Counted from the stretch's first letter, positions 43,904 to 54,502 are shown. The stretch: 64,000 bases of DNA from an uncultured Chlorobiaceae bacterium (GCA_903994525.1 CAJEXW010000001.1:1-64000), one strand, 5' to 3'. Notes: generated from the sequence alone by a model not told the origin. Numbers and translations: made by a program.

Positions 43904-45082
43904 ATGAACATTCATGAATATCAAGGCAAGGATATCCTGAGAAAATTCGGGGTTGCAGTACCGAAAGGAATTGTGGCCCATTCGCCTGATGAAGCCAAAC
44001 AGGCGGCAGAACAACTGTTTGAGGAGACCGGTTCTCCGGTTGTTGTTGTTAAAGCACAGATTCATGCCGGTGGCAGAGGTAAGGCTGGTGGTGTTAAACT
44101 TGCCAAATCTCCAGTTGAGGCTTTCGAGATTGCTTCGGCAATGATTGGCCTGACGCTCGTCACTCACCAGACCGGCTCCGAAGGTAAAGAGGTAAGGCGT
44201 TTGCTGGTTGAAGAGGGGATGAATATTGAAAAAGAGTTTTATCTCGGCATCACTCTTGATCGCTCAACCTCACAGAATGTATTGATGGTCTCCACTGAAG
44301 GTGGTATGGAGATTGAGAAGGTTGCTGAAGAGAGTCCGGAAAGACTTCTCAAGATTCAAATTGACCCTCTTTTCGGCATACAGGGTTTCCAGGCACGCGA
44401 AGCTGCATTTTTTCTCCAGCTTGAGGGTGATCAGTTCAGAAATGCGGTCAATTTCATTACCGCCCTCTACAAGGCATACACCTCTATTGATGCTTCCCTG
44501 GCTGAAATCAATCCACTGGTGATCACCAAAGAGGGGAAAGTACTTGCGCTGGATGCAAAAATAAATTTTGATGACAATGCACTCTATCGCCACAAGGATT
44601 TTCTTGAGCTCCGTGACACCCATGAAGAAGATCCTTTTGAGGTTGAGGCATCGAAATCCAATTTGAACTATATCCGTCTTGACGGCAATGTCGGATGTAT
44701 GGTCAACGGAGCTGGCTTGGCCATGGGCACTATGGACATGATCCAGCTTGCCGGAGGCAAACCAGCCAACTTCCTTGATGTTGGTGGAACAGCAAGCCCA
44801 CAGACCGTGGAAGAGGGCTTCAAGATCATCATGGGAGACAAAAACGTCAAGGCCATTCTTGTCAATATTTTTGGCGGTATTGTGCGTTGCGACCGCGTCG
44901 CGGCCGGGATTATTGAGGCTGCAAAAAAGATCGGCCTTCACCTGCCGGTTATTGTGCGGCTTGAGGGCACCAATGCACCTATTGCACAGAAAATGCTGGA
45001 TGAATCGGGATTAAACCTCATCGCGGCAAAAGGGTTGCGCGATGCGGCACAAAAGGTTCAGCAGGCCTTGACTGTAGCCTGA
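43904..45082 (+). CDS. sucC: Succinyl-CoA synthetase beta subunit
   Basis: The 392-residue protein is the ADP- or GDP-forming beta subunit, a step of the reductive TCA cycle in green sulfur bacteria. [17 protein letters not shown] at 43904 fixes the start. [20 protein letters not shown] is the ATP-grasp nucleotide loop, followed by [22 protein letters not shown] and the CoA-ligase region [16 protein letters not shown]. SucD is not next to it, so the alpha subunit must lie elsewhere. A strong terminator follows. Confidence 0.97.
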   Translation: MNIHEYQGKDILRKFGVAVPKGIVAHSPDEAKQAAEQLFEETGSPVVVVKAQIHAGGRGKAGGVKLAKSPVEAFEIASAMIGLTLVTHQTGSEGKEVRRLLVEEGMNIEKEFYLGITLDRSTSQNVLMVSTEGGMEIEKVAEESPERLLKIQIDPLFGIQGFQAREAAFFLQLEGDQFRNAVNFITALYKAYTSIDASLAEINPLVITKEGKVLALDAKINFDDNALYRHKDFLELRDTHEEDPFEVEASKSNLNYIRLDGNVGCMVNGAGLAMGTMDMIQLAGGKPANFLDVGGTASPQTVEEGFKIIMGDKNVKAILVNIFGGIVRCDRVAAGIIEAAKKIGLHLPVIVRLEGTNAPIAQKMLDESGLNLIAAKGLRDAAQKVQQALTVA

Positions 45083-45133
45083 AGTGAAAAGCTTTATCCT
45101 GAAACATTCGACAGTATAGACTGTAAAGAGATC

Positions 45134-45161
45134 AAACACCCCGCCCTCATGCGGGGTGTTT
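45134..45161 (+). terminator. Terminator after sucC
   Basis: A perfect 11-base stem, AAACACCCCGC paired with GCGGGGTGTTT, around a six-base loop (CCTCAT) lies 50 bases after the sucC stop. It is a classic rho-independent structure, though the T-run is short. Confidence 0.8.
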
Positions 45162-45232
45162 GTGTGAACATTCACAAACCGTTTTTTATGACACTGTAAC
45201 CTCAGCAACATCAAAAAAAGGAGTTCCTACCA

Positions 45233-45715
45233 ATGAAACCTTTAAAATTATTAGCAGGGGCAGTAATTCTTTTTGCTGCGATCCAAATCATCCCTTATGG
45301 CCGAGACCATAAAAATCCGCCTGTCACGGGCGAACCTCAATGGGATTCTCCTCGAACCAAGGAGCTTTTTAACCGGGCCTGCAAAGACTGCCATTCGAAC
45401 AATACCGTTTGGCCCTGGTACAGCTCAATAGCTCCGGTCTCCTGGCTGACCCAGGTTGATGTCTCGTTTGGTCGGGATGCTTTCAACGTCTCTGAATGGG
45501 GACGACCTGAGGAAAATGAGGGAGATAAGGCTGCTCAAGAGGTAAGAGAGGGCAAAATGCCTGTCTTCATCTACCTTCCGGCTCATCCTGAGGCCAAGCT
45601 GAATACCGCAGAGAAGGAGGAGCTGGTCAAGGGGCTGGTAGCTACATTTGGTGATAAAAAAAGCGGTGGAAAAGGCAAAGAGAAAGGCAAAGACAAGGAT
45701 AAGGACAACGATTAA
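45233..45715 (+). CDS. Haem-binding domain protein
   Basis: An N-terminal hydrophobic segment (residues 3-22, [18 protein letters not shown]) anchors or exports this 160-residue protein. Residues 50-54 are the haem-attachment motif CKDCH, followed by the family's [18 protein letters not shown]. This fits the haem-binding domain family PF14376, probably periplasmic electron transfer or binding. The C-terminus is a Lys/Asp-rich tail. It is translated from a GGAG site and has its own terminator downstream. Confidence 0.8.
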   Translation: MKPLKLLAGAVILFAAIQIIPYGRDHKNPPVTGEPQWDSPRTKELFNRACKDCHSNNTVWPWYSSIAPVSWLTQVDVSFGRDAFNVSEWGRPEENEGDKAAQEVREGKMPVFIYLPAHPEAKLNTAEKEELVKGLVATFGDKKSGGKGKEKGKDKDKDND

Positions 45716-45720
45716 AAAAA

Positions 45721-45752
45721 GCTGTCGCCCTGCAATGAAGCGGGGCGACATT
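45721..45752 (+). terminator. Terminator after the haem-binding gene
   Basis: TGTCGCCC at 45723-45730 pairs with GGGGCGACA at 45742-45750, and TTTT follows. The stop codon of the haem gene is seven bases upstream. The structure is a plausible rho-independent terminator. Confidence 0.65.
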
Positions 45753-45790
45753 TTACAGAGCTGTCTGGCAATAGTTTCAGCAATGATGTC

Positions 45791-46819
45791 ATGAGTTTTT
45801 TGAGTTTTCCAAAGCGTGCTATTTTTGCCAACCAGAATTACCCGCTTCACCTGGCCCTTTTTTTCCTGACTGTGCTGACCACCCTCTGGGCCGGAGCTTT
45901 CTGGGGTGGCCACCCGGTACGTTTGGCCCCTCTTGCAGGCATGTTGAAATCCTTGAGTGTTGGAATTCCCTATTCTGCCTCACTACTGCTCTTTTTAACC
46001 GTTCATGAGTTTGGCCATTTTTTTGCCTGCATGCACCATCGTGTTAGAGCAACACTTCCCTACTATCTTCCCATGCCACCCTTTCCATCACTTCTGAGTC
46101 TGGGAACAATGGGTGCCGTGATCAAACTAAAAGAGAGAATGCCTGGAACAAACGCTCTTTTCGATATCGGCATCTTTGGACCGGTAAGTGGATTTGCCGT
46201 ATGCACCGGGCTGCTACTGTACGGCTTTCTACATCTTCCCCCTGCTGATTATATCACAACGCTTCATCCTGAGTATCTGTCCCAAGGTGGCATCTATACT
46301 CCGGCACCAACTGGCTCTCTGATTTTGGGCAAAAATCTGCTCTGGCTCGCACTGGAACATCTCATCGCTCCCAAAAACCTCCCTCCAATGACAGAGATGT
46401 ACCACTATCCGTTTCTTTTTAGCGGATGGCTTGGCTCACTGGTCACAGCCTTGAATCTGCTCCCCGTCGGACAACTTGATGGAGGACATCTCATCTACGC
46501 TATGTTTGGTAAAAAAATACACGCCTTAACGGCAAAAACATTTCTGCTGTTTATCACTCTTCTCGGCTTTCCAGCCTTGCTGGAGCTGCTTTTGACGATA
46601 CTCAAACCAGAATCGGTATCACTGATCCCGCCAATAATGTTGCAATGGTCATGGGCCGGATGGATGCTGTGGGTTTTTATTCTTGTTCGTCTGGTTGGGT
46701 TAAGTCATCCACCAACAGAGGATGATTTTCCGCTCAATATTCCGAGAAAAATCTCAGGCTGGGTGACTCTTGCGATTTTTTGTGTGACATTTACGCCCGT
46801 TCCTTTTGGAATAACATGA
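45791..46819 (+). CDS. Site-2 protease family (M50) metalloprotease
   Basis: The 342-residue membrane protein has the zinc site HEFGH at residues 72-76 and the second motif NLLPVGQLDGGH near 222-233, with several hydrophobic segments around them. These proteases cut substrates inside the membrane, for example anti-sigma factors. There is no PDZ domain. The stop lies two bases before folP, suggesting an operon. The exact substrate cannot be told from sequence. Confidence 0.88.
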   Translation: MSFLSFPKRAIFANQNYPLHLALFFLTVLTTLWAGAFWGGHPVRLAPLAGMLKSLSVGIPYSASLLLFLTVHEFGHFFACMHHRVRATLPYYLPMPPFPSLLSLGTMGAVIKLKERMPGTNALFDIGIFGPVSGFAVCTGLLLYGFLHLPPADYITTLHPEYLSQGGIYTPAPTGSLILGKNLLWLALEHLIAPKNLPPMTEMYHYPFLFSGWLGSLVTALNLLPVGQLDGGHLIYAMFGKKIHALTAKTFLLFITLLGFPALLELLLTILKPESVSLIPPIMLQWSWAGWMLWVFILVRLVGLSHPPTEDDFPLNIPRKISGWVTLAIFCVTFTPVPFGIT

Positions 46820-46835
46820 TGTGACGGTAGTGCTT

Positions 46836-47741
46836 ATGCAAAACAATCAAAAGAAAAAAACGAACTTTCAGATCAATTCGGCCGACAGAGTGCTTGACCT
46901 TGGAGAAGGGGCAGCAATCATGGGTATCCTGAATACAACCCCCGACTCATTCTACGATGGCGGGGTACTGCTGGAAAAGAAGGGTTGTATCGATCTTGAT
47001 CGGGCTTTAGATCTGGCACTTGCGATGGCGCGTGATGGCGCGGCAATAATCGATATTGGCGGAGAATCTTCCCGACCAGGTGCTGATAAAATTTCAGCAA
47101 GTGAGGAAATCAGGCGCACGGTGCCGCTTATTGCTCTTCTCCGAAAGCACAGCGATGTCATGATTTCGATTGATACCTTCAAGGCAGAGGTTGCGGAACA
47201 GGCCTTGAAAGCTGGTGCAGATATTGTCAATGATATTTCAGGTTTTACCTTTGATGCAGCCTTACCGCTGATCTGTAAAAAATTTAAGGCTGCGGTTGTC
47301 CTGATGCACACACCTGTCACTCCAAAGTTCATGCAATGGAGCATGAGAACACATCCAGGAACAGATGATATTCTAACGACCGTAAGCAACTTTCTGGCTC
47401 ACTCCATTGCGCTTGCTCAACAGCATTCGATCGAAAACATCATCATTGATCCTGGCTTCGGATTTGGAAAAAGTGTTGCAGAAAACTTCAGGCTTTTAGG
47501 ACACCTGAGCTCATTGAAAAAATTGAAAAGACCGATTCTGGCAGGTGTATCGAGAAAATCTTTTCTTGGAAAGGCGATTACTGCCGGGGGAGAGGAGATA
47601 CTCCCGCCTGCCGAAAGATTTGCCGCTACCATTGCAGCCCAAGCAGTTGCCTTGATGCAGGGCACCTCCATTTTGCGGGTACATGATGTTCTGGCTGCGG
47701 CTCAGAGTGTACGTGTAATGGAGAACGTTCAGTTCATATAA
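46836..47741 (+). CDS. folP: Dihydropteroate synthase
   Basis: The 301-residue enzyme joins pABA and hydroxymethyl-dihydropterin diphosphate in folate synthesis. GILNTTPDSFYDGG, IDIGGESSRPGA, NDISGF, DPGFGFGKSVAENF, GVSRKSFLGK and LRVHDV are all present in order. The ATG at 46836 is preferred, and a GTG at 46821 is possible. It follows the M50 gene closely. A fused pabB-pabC gene supplying pABA lies at 50924-52756. Confidence 0.95.
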   Translation: MQNNQKKKTNFQINSADRVLDLGEGAAIMGILNTTPDSFYDGGVLLEKKGCIDLDRALDLALAMARDGAAIIDIGGESSRPGADKISASEEIRRTVPLIALLRKHSDVMISIDTFKAEVAEQALKAGADIVNDISGFTFDAALPLICKKFKAAVVLMHTPVTPKFMQWSMRTHPGTDDILTTVSNFLAHSIALAQQHSIENIIIDPGFGFGKSVAENFRLLGHLSSLKKLKRPILAGVSRKSFLGKAITAGGEEILPPAERFAATIAAQAVALMQGTSILRVHDVLAAAQSVRVMENVQFI

Positions 47742-47831
47742 AACATCAGTGCGATCTTGCCTCCATGGCCGCTCCGACTCTTAAACCATCATTTCAGAAC
47801 GAGAAGGCTCAGCAAGAGCTTGAGCCTACTG

Positions 47832-48458
47832 ATGAAACAGCATGAACAATTTGGTGCGGTCAATGAGCTTGTTTTGGAAGAGTATGAGGGGGAAAAGGGG
47901 AGACTCGATTTTTTGTCCGAACAAAAGGGTGATCTGCTCAATGCCGAAAAGCAGCTTCGTTCAACCATTGAGGAGATAAACAAAACCGCCCTGCAAAAAT
48001 TTGAAACCACCTTCCGTGAGGTGAGAAAAAACTTTATCACTCTATTCCGAGAGCTCTTTGATTTTGAAGATGAGGTGGATCTGCTCATTCATTCCAGAGA
48101 GGATCCTCTTGATGCCCAGATAGAGATCGTGGCTAAACCAAGAGGAAAAAAACCTCTCTCCATAGAACAGTTAAGCGGTGGAGAGAAGGCACTGACGGCT
48201 CTTTCACTTCTTTTTGCTATCTATCTGGTAAAACCAAGTCCATTCTGTATTCTTGACGAAGTTGATGCCCCTCTTGATGATGCCAATGTGACACGTTTTA
48301 TTAAACTCCTGAAAAAATTTGAGAATAACACTCAATTCATTATTGTTACGCACAACAAAAAAACAATGGCATCATGCCAGGCACTCTACGGAGTTACCAT
48401 GCAAGAAGAGGGAGTATCGCGTCTGATACCCGTACGACTTGAAAAAATAAGGCTTTGA
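47832..48458 (+). pseudogene. SMC C-terminal remnant
   Basis: The 208-residue frame from MKQHEQFGAVNELVLEEYEG covers only the end of the coiled coil and the C-terminal ATPase half of an SMC protein. LSGGEKALTALSLLFAIYLV is the ABC signature and CILDEVDAPLDDANVTRFIK the Walker B, with a final SRLIPVRLEK. SMC proteins run to about 1180 residues, so the hinge, N-terminal Walker A and most of the coils are missing. The 90 bases before it, up to folP, hold no smc sequence. It is probably a deletion remnant, unless the C-terminal half is used separately. Confidence 0.8.
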
Positions 48459-48476
48459 CATGTACCTGGAGTTGGT

Positions 48477-49178
48477 ATGCTGAAAAAACTGGTGTTATTT
48501 GATATCGACGGCACATTACTGACCATGGGAAGCATCAACCGCACGGTTCTTGCCGATGCTCTTCGGGAGGTTTATGGCACAGAAGGGAGTGCCGGAACCT
48601 GTAATTTTGCAGGAAAGATGGACTCCAATATTATTTATGAGACCATGCGGAGCGCTGGTCTTCCCAGCGATGAAATTACAGAAAAATTTTGCATGGCAAA
48701 AAAAAGCTACATCGAAATGTTACGAGCGAAAACCCAACCATCTGATGTTGTGCTGATGGAGGGTATCCCTGCTCTGCTTGACAAACTTGCCAACCATTCC
48801 GAGCTGCTGATAGGGCTTTTGACCGGAAATTTCGAAGAGTCAGGACGACACAAGTTACGTCTTCCCCACATTAACCACTATTTTCCCTTTGGAGCTTTCG
48901 CCGATGATGGACTCCATCGCAATGAACTTCCTCCGGTAGCAGTTGAGAAAGCATATCAGCTTACTGGCATCAAGTTTGCTGAACAAGATATTATCATTAT
49001 TGGCGATACAGAACACGACATTGCTTGCGCCAGAGTTATGAACGCGAAATCGATTGCAGTGGCAACCGGCACCTATTCAGTGGAGGAACTTCAAGCACAT
49101 CATCCGCATGTACTGTATGAAAATTTAGGTCAAACGGATGTTGTGCTTCATGAAATCCTCCAATCCTCAATCAATTAA
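48477..49178 (+). CDS. HAD-family phosphatase, phosphoglycolate phosphatase-like
   Basis: The 233-residue protein has the HAD motifs: [10 protein letters not shown] with the nucleophile Asp at residue 9, [15 protein letters not shown] for motif II, and [15 protein letters not shown] for motif IV. The helical cap after the first motif matches phosphoglycolate phosphatase. It starts 19 bases after the SMC remnant, and nusB follows at 12 bases. The natural substrate is not certain. Confidence 0.85.
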   Translation: MLKKLVLFDIDGTLLTMGSINRTVLADALREVYGTEGSAGTCNFAGKMDSNIIYETMRSAGLPSDEITEKFCMAKKSYIEMLRAKTQPSDVVLMEGIPALLDKLANHSELLIGLLTGNFEESGRHKLRLPHINHYFPFGAFADDGLHRNELPPVAVEKAYQLTGIKFAEQDIIIIGDTEHDIACARVMNAKSIAVATGTYSVEELQAHHPHVLYENLGQTDVVLHEILQSSIN

Positions 49179-49189
49179 CTGCTCTTTTA

Positions 49190-49714
49190 ATGAAGACCTA
49201 CAGACGGCAAATCCGTGAAAAAATTTTACAGGCGCTCTATACCATTGAAATTCGGGATACCGACATTGACTCGGCTGCCGGCTGGCTGCTGACTGAAGAG
49301 ATCATGGCAGACACCAATGCCATGAAGTTTTTCAATCTGCTTTTGAACAATATCAAAGAGCACAAGGAGGAGATTGACCGTTATATCGTCAAGCATACCT
49401 TCAACTGGGATATGAGCCGTATTGCAATTATTGACAAAAACATCATCCGTATGGCGTTGACCGAAATTCTTTACTGTGAGGATATTCCCCCGAAAGTATC
49501 GATCAACGAAGCGATAGAGATAGCAAAAAAATTCAACAGCACCGACAAAAGCAGCAAGTTTGTCAACGGAATCCTTGATGCCATTTTCAATGACCTGAAA
49601 GCTGAAGGAAAAGTACACAAAAATGGAAGAGGGCTTATCGATCAGTCGGTAGCCAAAGTGCAGAAAACAGAGATCGAGCCGGAAAAGACTGATGTCAAGA
49701 GTGAACAGGAGTGA
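49190..49714 (+). CDS. nusB: Transcription antitermination factor NusB
   Basis: The 174-residue protein has the NusB fold: [20 protein letters not shown], then [20 protein letters not shown] and [33 protein letters not shown] completes the core. NusB acts with NusE on BoxA RNA in rRNA transcription. A tail of about 30 residues rich in Lys and Glu extends beyond the core. The nth gene starts three bases after the stop, so the two share a transcript. Confidence 0.94.
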   Translation: MKTYRRQIREKILQALYTIEIRDTDIDSAAGWLLTEEIMADTNAMKFFNLLLNNIKEHKEEIDRYIVKHTFNWDMSRIAIIDKNIIRMALTEILYCEDIPPKVSINEAIEIAKKFNSTDKSSKFVNGILDAIFNDLKAEGKVHKNGRGLIDQSVAKVQKTEIEPEKTDVKSEQE

Positions 49715-49717
49715 ACC

Positions 49718-50350
49718 ATGACCCCGGCAGAGAAAATTCTCTTGCTCAATGAGCTTCTGGGAGTCAACTATCCAAATCCAAAAAGTGAGTTGCACTACGA
49801 CAGCCCGTTTCAGTTACTGATAGCGACGATTCTGGCAGCGCAGTCTACAGACCGGCAGGTCAATATTATCACCCGGGAGCTTTTCAGACGCGCCCCTGAT
49901 GCCGAAAGTATGAGCCTGATGGAGCTCGATGAGGTAAAAAGCTTTGTGCGTTCGATCAACTATTTCAACAACAAGGCCAAAAACATCCTTGAGGTGAGCC
50001 GCTTGCTAATGGAGCGTTTTCAGGGAGCTGTGCCAGAGACAAGGGAGGAGCTTGAAACTCTTCCGGGAGTCGGAAGAAAAACGGCCAATGTGGTGCTTGG
50101 TAACGCCTTTGGTCAGCCAGTCATGCCGGTAGACACCCATGTGCATCGGGTTTCAAACCGCATTGGGCTGGTAAAAACCACAAAGGTTGAACAAACCGAA
50201 GTTGAGCTGATGAAGATTATTCCCGAAGCGTGGGTTATCGACTTTCATCACTATCTGCTGCTGCACGGACGCTACACCTGCAAGGCAAAAAAGCCTGCCT
50301 GCAAAGAGTGTACCGTCAGCAGCATCTGCGACTTCTCTGAAAAGAGCTAA
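49718..50350 (+). CDS. nth: Endonuclease III
   Basis: The 210-residue base-excision glycosylase/AP lyase has the HhH motif LPGVGRKTANVVLG with the catalytic Lys, then VDTHVHRVSNRIGL with the Asp. The iron-sulfur cluster loop C-x6-C-x2-C-x5-C appears near the end (CKAKKPACKECTVSSIC). It removes oxidised pyrimidines. The gene overlaps the convergent hypothetical gene by four bases. Confidence 0.96.
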   Translation: MTPAEKILLLNELLGVNYPNPKSELHYDSPFQLLIATILAAQSTDRQVNIITRELFRRAPDAESMSLMELDEVKSFVRSINYFNNKAKNILEVSRLLMERFQGAVPETREELETLPGVGRKTANVVLGNAFGQPVMPVDTHVHRVSNRIGLVKTTKVEQTEVELMKIIPEAWVIDFHHYLLLHGRYTCKAKKPACKECTVSSICDFSEKS

Positions 50351-50796
50351 GCCAGTTCAATTTTACGATCAACCGCGTAGATCCACTCACCCTCAGGACG
50401 CTGCCGATTTCCTGCCCAGAGCTCCAGCGTTACACCCTTGCCTGTTGATACCGGGGAAGTGAATATTTCAATTTGATAATAAAGTTCGTCAAGCAGATCA
50501 TCCCAGACCTTTTCAAGAGAGCCGGCATAAGCCTCTCCAGCTTTCAACCCTCCCTGTTCGGGCTTAAAATAGTCGCTGAGATAGATGAAACTGTCGGGCA
50601 TCAAGAATCCTCCCCTGAAGGTGCCCCTGGAACGCTTGAGGCCAGGAACTTCAACCCAGAATTCAAGCAGGGCATCTGAGGTAAGCTTGCCGTCACCGGC
50701 CAGTTTTTCCAGAAGCTGCTGCACAGTCTGGCAGATGAGCACTTTGTTGTCCTCAGTAAGCTCATGCATTACAAAATTGGGAGTATGATCGCGCAT
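50347..50796 (-). CDS. Conserved hypothetical protein, 149 aa
   Basis: I do not recognise a named domain. The protein is soluble, acidic and looks folded: VLICQTVQQLLEKLAGDGKL, then EFWVEVPGLKRSRGTFRGGF and DDLLDELYYQIEIFTSPVST. No catalytic motif stands out. It is convergent with nth and downstream of pabBC on the minus strand, with a 127-base gap. The reading is stable and typical of a core gene. Confidence 0.6.
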   Translation of the reverse strand: MRDHTPNFVMHELTEDNKVLICQTVQQLLEKLAGDGKLTSDALLEFWVEVPGLKRSRGTFRGGFLMPDSFIYLSDYFKPEQGGLKAGEAYAGSLEKVWDDLLDELYYQIEIFTSPVSTGKGVTLELWAGNRQRPEGEWIYAVDRKIELA

Positions 50797-50923
50797 GGTG
50801 AGAAACCGGTAATTTATTGAATGAGGTTTAATGGGTGAATATAGGGTTATTTTAGAGTTCCTTCAATTGGTTGTTTTTTTACAAGAGTTATAAGTCCCAC
50901 AGCTATCCTAAGTACTATACGTA

Positions 50924-52756
50924 CTATAAAACCACGACAAACCCGGCTCTCAGGCCTCTTACCGAGTTTGCAATATACACCATATCTGCCTCTTTCAGCT
51001 CTTGCACGGTCAGCACTTTTTCGATAACCCAGGGCCTGGCAGCGAGAAAGTATCGACGAAAAATACCGTTCAGCAAACCACAATAAAGCGGTGGAGTATA
51101 CAAATATCTCCCCTTGCGGATAAAAAGATTACTGATCGCCCCTTCCGTAACCTCATTTCGCTCATTAACAAAAATGACCTCGTCATAGCCCTGCTGTCGT
51201 GCACAATCGTAAGCCCTGTTGTACAACTCCCTTGATGTAATTTTATGATAAAGCTGCCATTGCGAAGAGTCGACAGGTCGAGATGAAAGTGAAAGCCGTA
51301 AAGGCTCACCAGAAGGGAGAGAGACAATCGCCTCACTTGTCGTACTGAACACACCATCACGAGAGAGAGTAAGCTTGACTTTGAACCGACTGCCGGATAG
51401 GCACAGCACACCCTCAAGCTTTTCCAGTACCAAACGGGCCATTGACAAGTCACAGAGAGACCCCAGAGCAAGAGCCGATGATGCAAGTCGTTCGAGATGC
51501 TCTTCAAGCCAGAGATAACCGCCATTCCAGAGAATACTCTCAAACAGCTCAAAATCCTGGATGGCTGATGTGGCAAGAATTTTAGCCTTGAGCTGGCACT
51601 CCCGATATTCTTCTTGTGCGTCGGAGTCCCAGACAATACCACCGCCCGAACCATAAAGCCCAACAGTTCCAGAAAGTTCGACGGTACGAATGGCCACATT
51701 AAAAACCATGTTACGATCGGGTGATATATAGCCGATGCTGCCGGTGTAGATACCCCTTGGCTCAGCTTCAAGCCTCTGGATCAACTTCATGGCGCTTATT
51801 TTTGGCGCTCCGGTTATTGACCCTGAAGGATAGAGTGCCCGGAAAAGCTCGTACAGCGTGATATCAGGAGATAGCTCTCCCTTTATGGTCGACACCATCT
51901 GATGGAGCGTCGGCCATGTTTCAGTTGCAAACAAGTCGCTGGTTCCGATTGAACCCGGCTTGCATATCCTGCCGAGATCGTTGCGCACAAGATCAACAAT
52001 CATCAGATTTTCGGCCAGATTTTTGCTGCATTGACCAAGCCTCTCCTTCAGAGAACTATCCTCTTCAAGAGAGCGACCTCTGGGAGCAGTGCCCTTCATC
52101 GGCATGGTTTCAAGAACACCATCCCGTTTGGCAAAAAAAAGCTCTGGCGAAAAAGAGAGAATGGTTCTACTGCCACAGTTGAGAAAAGCAGTGTACGAAT
52201 GGGGCTGCGTACCCCTTAGGGCCATAAAAAGATCTTGCGCGGAACCATCAACAAAAAAGTGGTAACGACCAGTAAAATTAACCTGATAAACATTTCCTGC
52301 CGCAATCTGCGCCTTTATCTGCTCTATGCTCGCAGCATATTCCTCTTCGGAGAGGCTGAATTCGAGCAGACTCGTACTGACCCTGGCAGTGCCATGAAAA
52401 AGCTCTTTGACCTCTTCCCGGGAAAAACGTTGAGGCTCCCGATACACCCCAAACCAGGCCAACGGAGGTGCATCAGAGGCAACTGTTTGTGCAAAGCCAA
52501 TACCAGATGTTGGCTCAAATCCGTAACCAGCTTCATAAGAGAGCCATCCAGCAAGAAAATAGCCCTGATCAAGCATCTTTTCAAGTCTTTCAAAAAAAGG
52601 CTTGACAGCAGAAGGAGAGGCAATGGTAAGGAGCGCAAGCGGCTCCGAAAAAAGCAGCGCACCGCCATTGTCCTTACAAAAGGCCGATTCAAACCAAAGC
52701 GAACCCTCCTTTGAAAGAGTTGCGCCAAAAGATGTAAAAGAGAGCGGTTTTACCAT
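50924..52756 (-). CDS. pabBC: Fused aminodeoxychorismate synthase I and lyase
   Basis: The 610-residue protein joins PabB and PabC. The PabB part shows ILSFSPELFFAKRDGVLETM, MKGTAPRG and PSGSITGAPKISAMKLIQRL (chorismate-binding), residues up to about 370. The C-terminal part, from about 390, is a PLP-dependent lyase of the branched-chain aminotransferase type (YDEVIFVNERNEVTEGAISN). It makes p-aminobenzoate for folate. The glutaminase subunit PabA is not in the window. It lies two bases from ppx upstream, in the same direction. Confidence 0.92.
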   Translation of the reverse strand: MVKPLSFTSFGATLSKEGSLWFESAFCKDNGGALLFSEPLALLTIASPSAVKPFFERLEKMLDQGYFLAGWLSYEAGYGFEPTSGIGFAQTVASDAPPLAWFGVYREPQRFSREEVKELFHGTARVSTSLLEFSLSEEEYAASIEQIKAQIAAGNVYQVNFTGRYHFFVDGSAQDLFMALRGTQPHSYTAFLNCGSRTILSFSPELFFAKRDGVLETMPMKGTAPRGRSLEEDSSLKERLGQCSKNLAENLMIVDLVRNDLGRICKPGSIGTSDLFATETWPTLHQMVSTIKGELSPDITLYELFRALYPSGSITGAPKISAMKLIQRLEAEPRGIYTGSIGYISPDRNMVFNVAIRTVELSGTVGLYGSGGGIVWDSDAQEEYRECQLKAKILATSAIQDFELFESILWNGGYLWLEEHLERLASSALALGSLCDLSMARLVLEKLEGVLCLSGSRFKVKLTLSRDGVFSTTSEAIVSLPSGEPLRLSLSSRPVDSSQWQLYHKITSRELYNRAYDCARQQGYDEVIFVNERNEVTEGAISNLFIRKGRYLYTPPLYCGLLNGIFRRYFLAARPWVIEKVLTVQELKEADMVYIANSVRGLRAGFVVVL

Positions 52757-52757
52757 C

Positions 52758-54317
52758 TCATGCCGTTTCTATATGAATTGTTTTTTGCAAGATATTCTCA
52801 AGCCACGGTTTCAGTTGGTCCGCAGCCCATATCTCAATATCTGGCTCAAAATGCGTTGTAAGCCGAAGTGTAATCGCACCGCCTCTGACGACAACATCAA
52901 TGCTCTGAATATTCTGACGATGGCCACGCTCAAGACCATTGGCAAGGCGCAGTATTCCGGAAAGCACATCAACCGCCCGTTTGTGAAGCGGCTTGAGCAG
53001 ACTATAGGATGTATGCTTTTCAGATGGGGGGGATTTTCGATGATAACGAACAACGTGGCCCATGATTTCAATTTCGGAGGGTGAAAATCCACGAAGCTCA
53101 CCGTTGAGGATGATATACTGGCTGTGTTTGTGATGAGAAGATATAGAGATAAAGGCCCCGATATTATGGAGCAACGAAGCATACTCCAACAATTCACGGA
53201 ATGGTTTTTCAAGCCTGTGCAAAGAGGTAAGCTTGTCAAACAACTGGAGACTGAGCCAGGCAATATACTCTCCATGCTCACGGTCCCAGTCACATCGGAA
53301 CCCAAGCTCATTGACACTTTCCCGCCTGATATCGGGCGCAACCTCATCACCAGGATTTTCGGCAACTCGACTGTGGCGTTTCAGGTAGTTCAGCACCATT
53401 CCCTCCCGCAAAGCTGAATCTGAAATCACGATCTGCTCAAGCTTGAAAAGCCTGAAAATCATGTCAACAAGAATTAGCCCTGGAACAATAAGATCAACCC
53501 GCTTGTCATCAAGTCCGGTCATTTTTCTCCGCTCTGCCGCGCCAAGCGGAAGCACCAGCTTGTAAAGCGACTGAAACTCTTTTCGTGTAAAGATGCTATT
53601 ATTAAGAGAACCGTCGTTCGGCCTGCCGTGCATCGAGTGGATCATTCGTGCAATATTCTGGGCGGTGCCCGAGGACGCAACAGCCCGGGTCACCTTGAGT
53701 TCTGCGGCTTTTTCAACTGCTGAAACCATCTCTGCGGCAAAAAACTGTTCGAGCATCTTGATTTCATGAGCAGCAATTGGTTCACTGGTGACAAACCGTT
53801 CACGCATCCTCGCAACCCCAATTTTGCGGCTTTCGAGAAGCTGTACCCCGTTCTTGTTCACGAGCACAAACTCAACCGAGCCACCGCCAATATCAAAAAG
53901 AAGATCTGCGGTTTTGCCAATCTTCACTGCGTTACGCACGCCGTAATAGATAAACTCCGCCTCCTCCTTGCCTGAAATCACATTGACTTTCAGGCCAGTC
54001 TCCGCCCTGATCATACGGAGAAAATCTTCACGATTTTTTGCTTCCCTGATTGCACTGGTGGCAAATGCAAGCACATTCTCGGGAGCCACACCATGCTGTG
54101 CTGCAAGCACAAGAAAATTCTTCAACGCAGCAACGCCCGATTGCATCGCCCTTTCATCAAGCATTTTTGTTGAAATACTGCCTCGACCAATGCAAATCAT
54201 ATCCTTGACCCGGTCAATCTCAACAAGCCCCTTTTCCCTGCACTCTTCCACAATAATCATGTGAAAAGAGTTGGTGCCAAGATCAATTGCAGCTACCCTT
54301 ACGTTGTCAGTCGTCAT
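52758..54317 (-). CDS. ppx: Ppx/GppA exopolyphosphatase-family phosphatase
   Basis: The 519-residue enzyme has the actin-like ATPase start AAIDLGTNSFHMIIVEEC and the phosphate loop LFDIGGGSVEFVLV, with a C-terminal HD-like helical domain (LEYASLLHNIGAFISISSHH). Family members hydrolyse polyphosphate or pppGpp. Which of the two is preferred cannot be judged from the sequence. It starts a minus-strand pair with pabBC. The 185-base gap to the next gene is divergent. Confidence 0.9.
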   Translation of the reverse strand: MTTDNVRVAAIDLGTNSFHMIIVEECREKGLVEIDRVKDMICIGRGSISTKMLDERAMQSGVAALKNFLVLAAQHGVAPENVLAFATSAIREAKNREDFLRMIRAETGLKVNVISGKEEAEFIYYGVRNAVKIGKTADLLFDIGGGSVEFVLVNKNGVQLLESRKIGVARMRERFVTSEPIAAHEIKMLEQFFAAEMVSAVEKAAELKVTRAVASSGTAQNIARMIHSMHGRPNDGSLNNSIFTRKEFQSLYKLVLPLGAAERRKMTGLDDKRVDLIVPGLILVDMIFRLFKLEQIVISDSALREGMVLNYLKRHSRVAENPGDEVAPDIRRESVNELGFRCDWDREHGEYIAWLSLQLFDKLTSLHRLEKPFRELLEYASLLHNIGAFISISSHHKHSQYIILNGELRGFSPSEIEIMGHVVRYHRKSPPSEKHTSYSLLKPLHKRAVDVLSGILRLANGLERGHRQNIQSIDVVVRGGAITLRLTTHFEPDIEIWAADQLKPWLENILQKTIHIETA

Positions 54318-54502
54318 AGATATGGTCTGAACTCAATTAAATAAAGCGTGACAAAATACATGTTTTGAGATCGAAAAGGAAAAACAAGAGAGAGTTGATC
54401 AACCGATCGGTAACAGAAAATCGAGCAACCGGAGAAGAGGGCACTGCATACCTTTTCATCTTGCAAAGATTTCAGTGTATATTCGGGAACTGACATCGGG
54501 TA

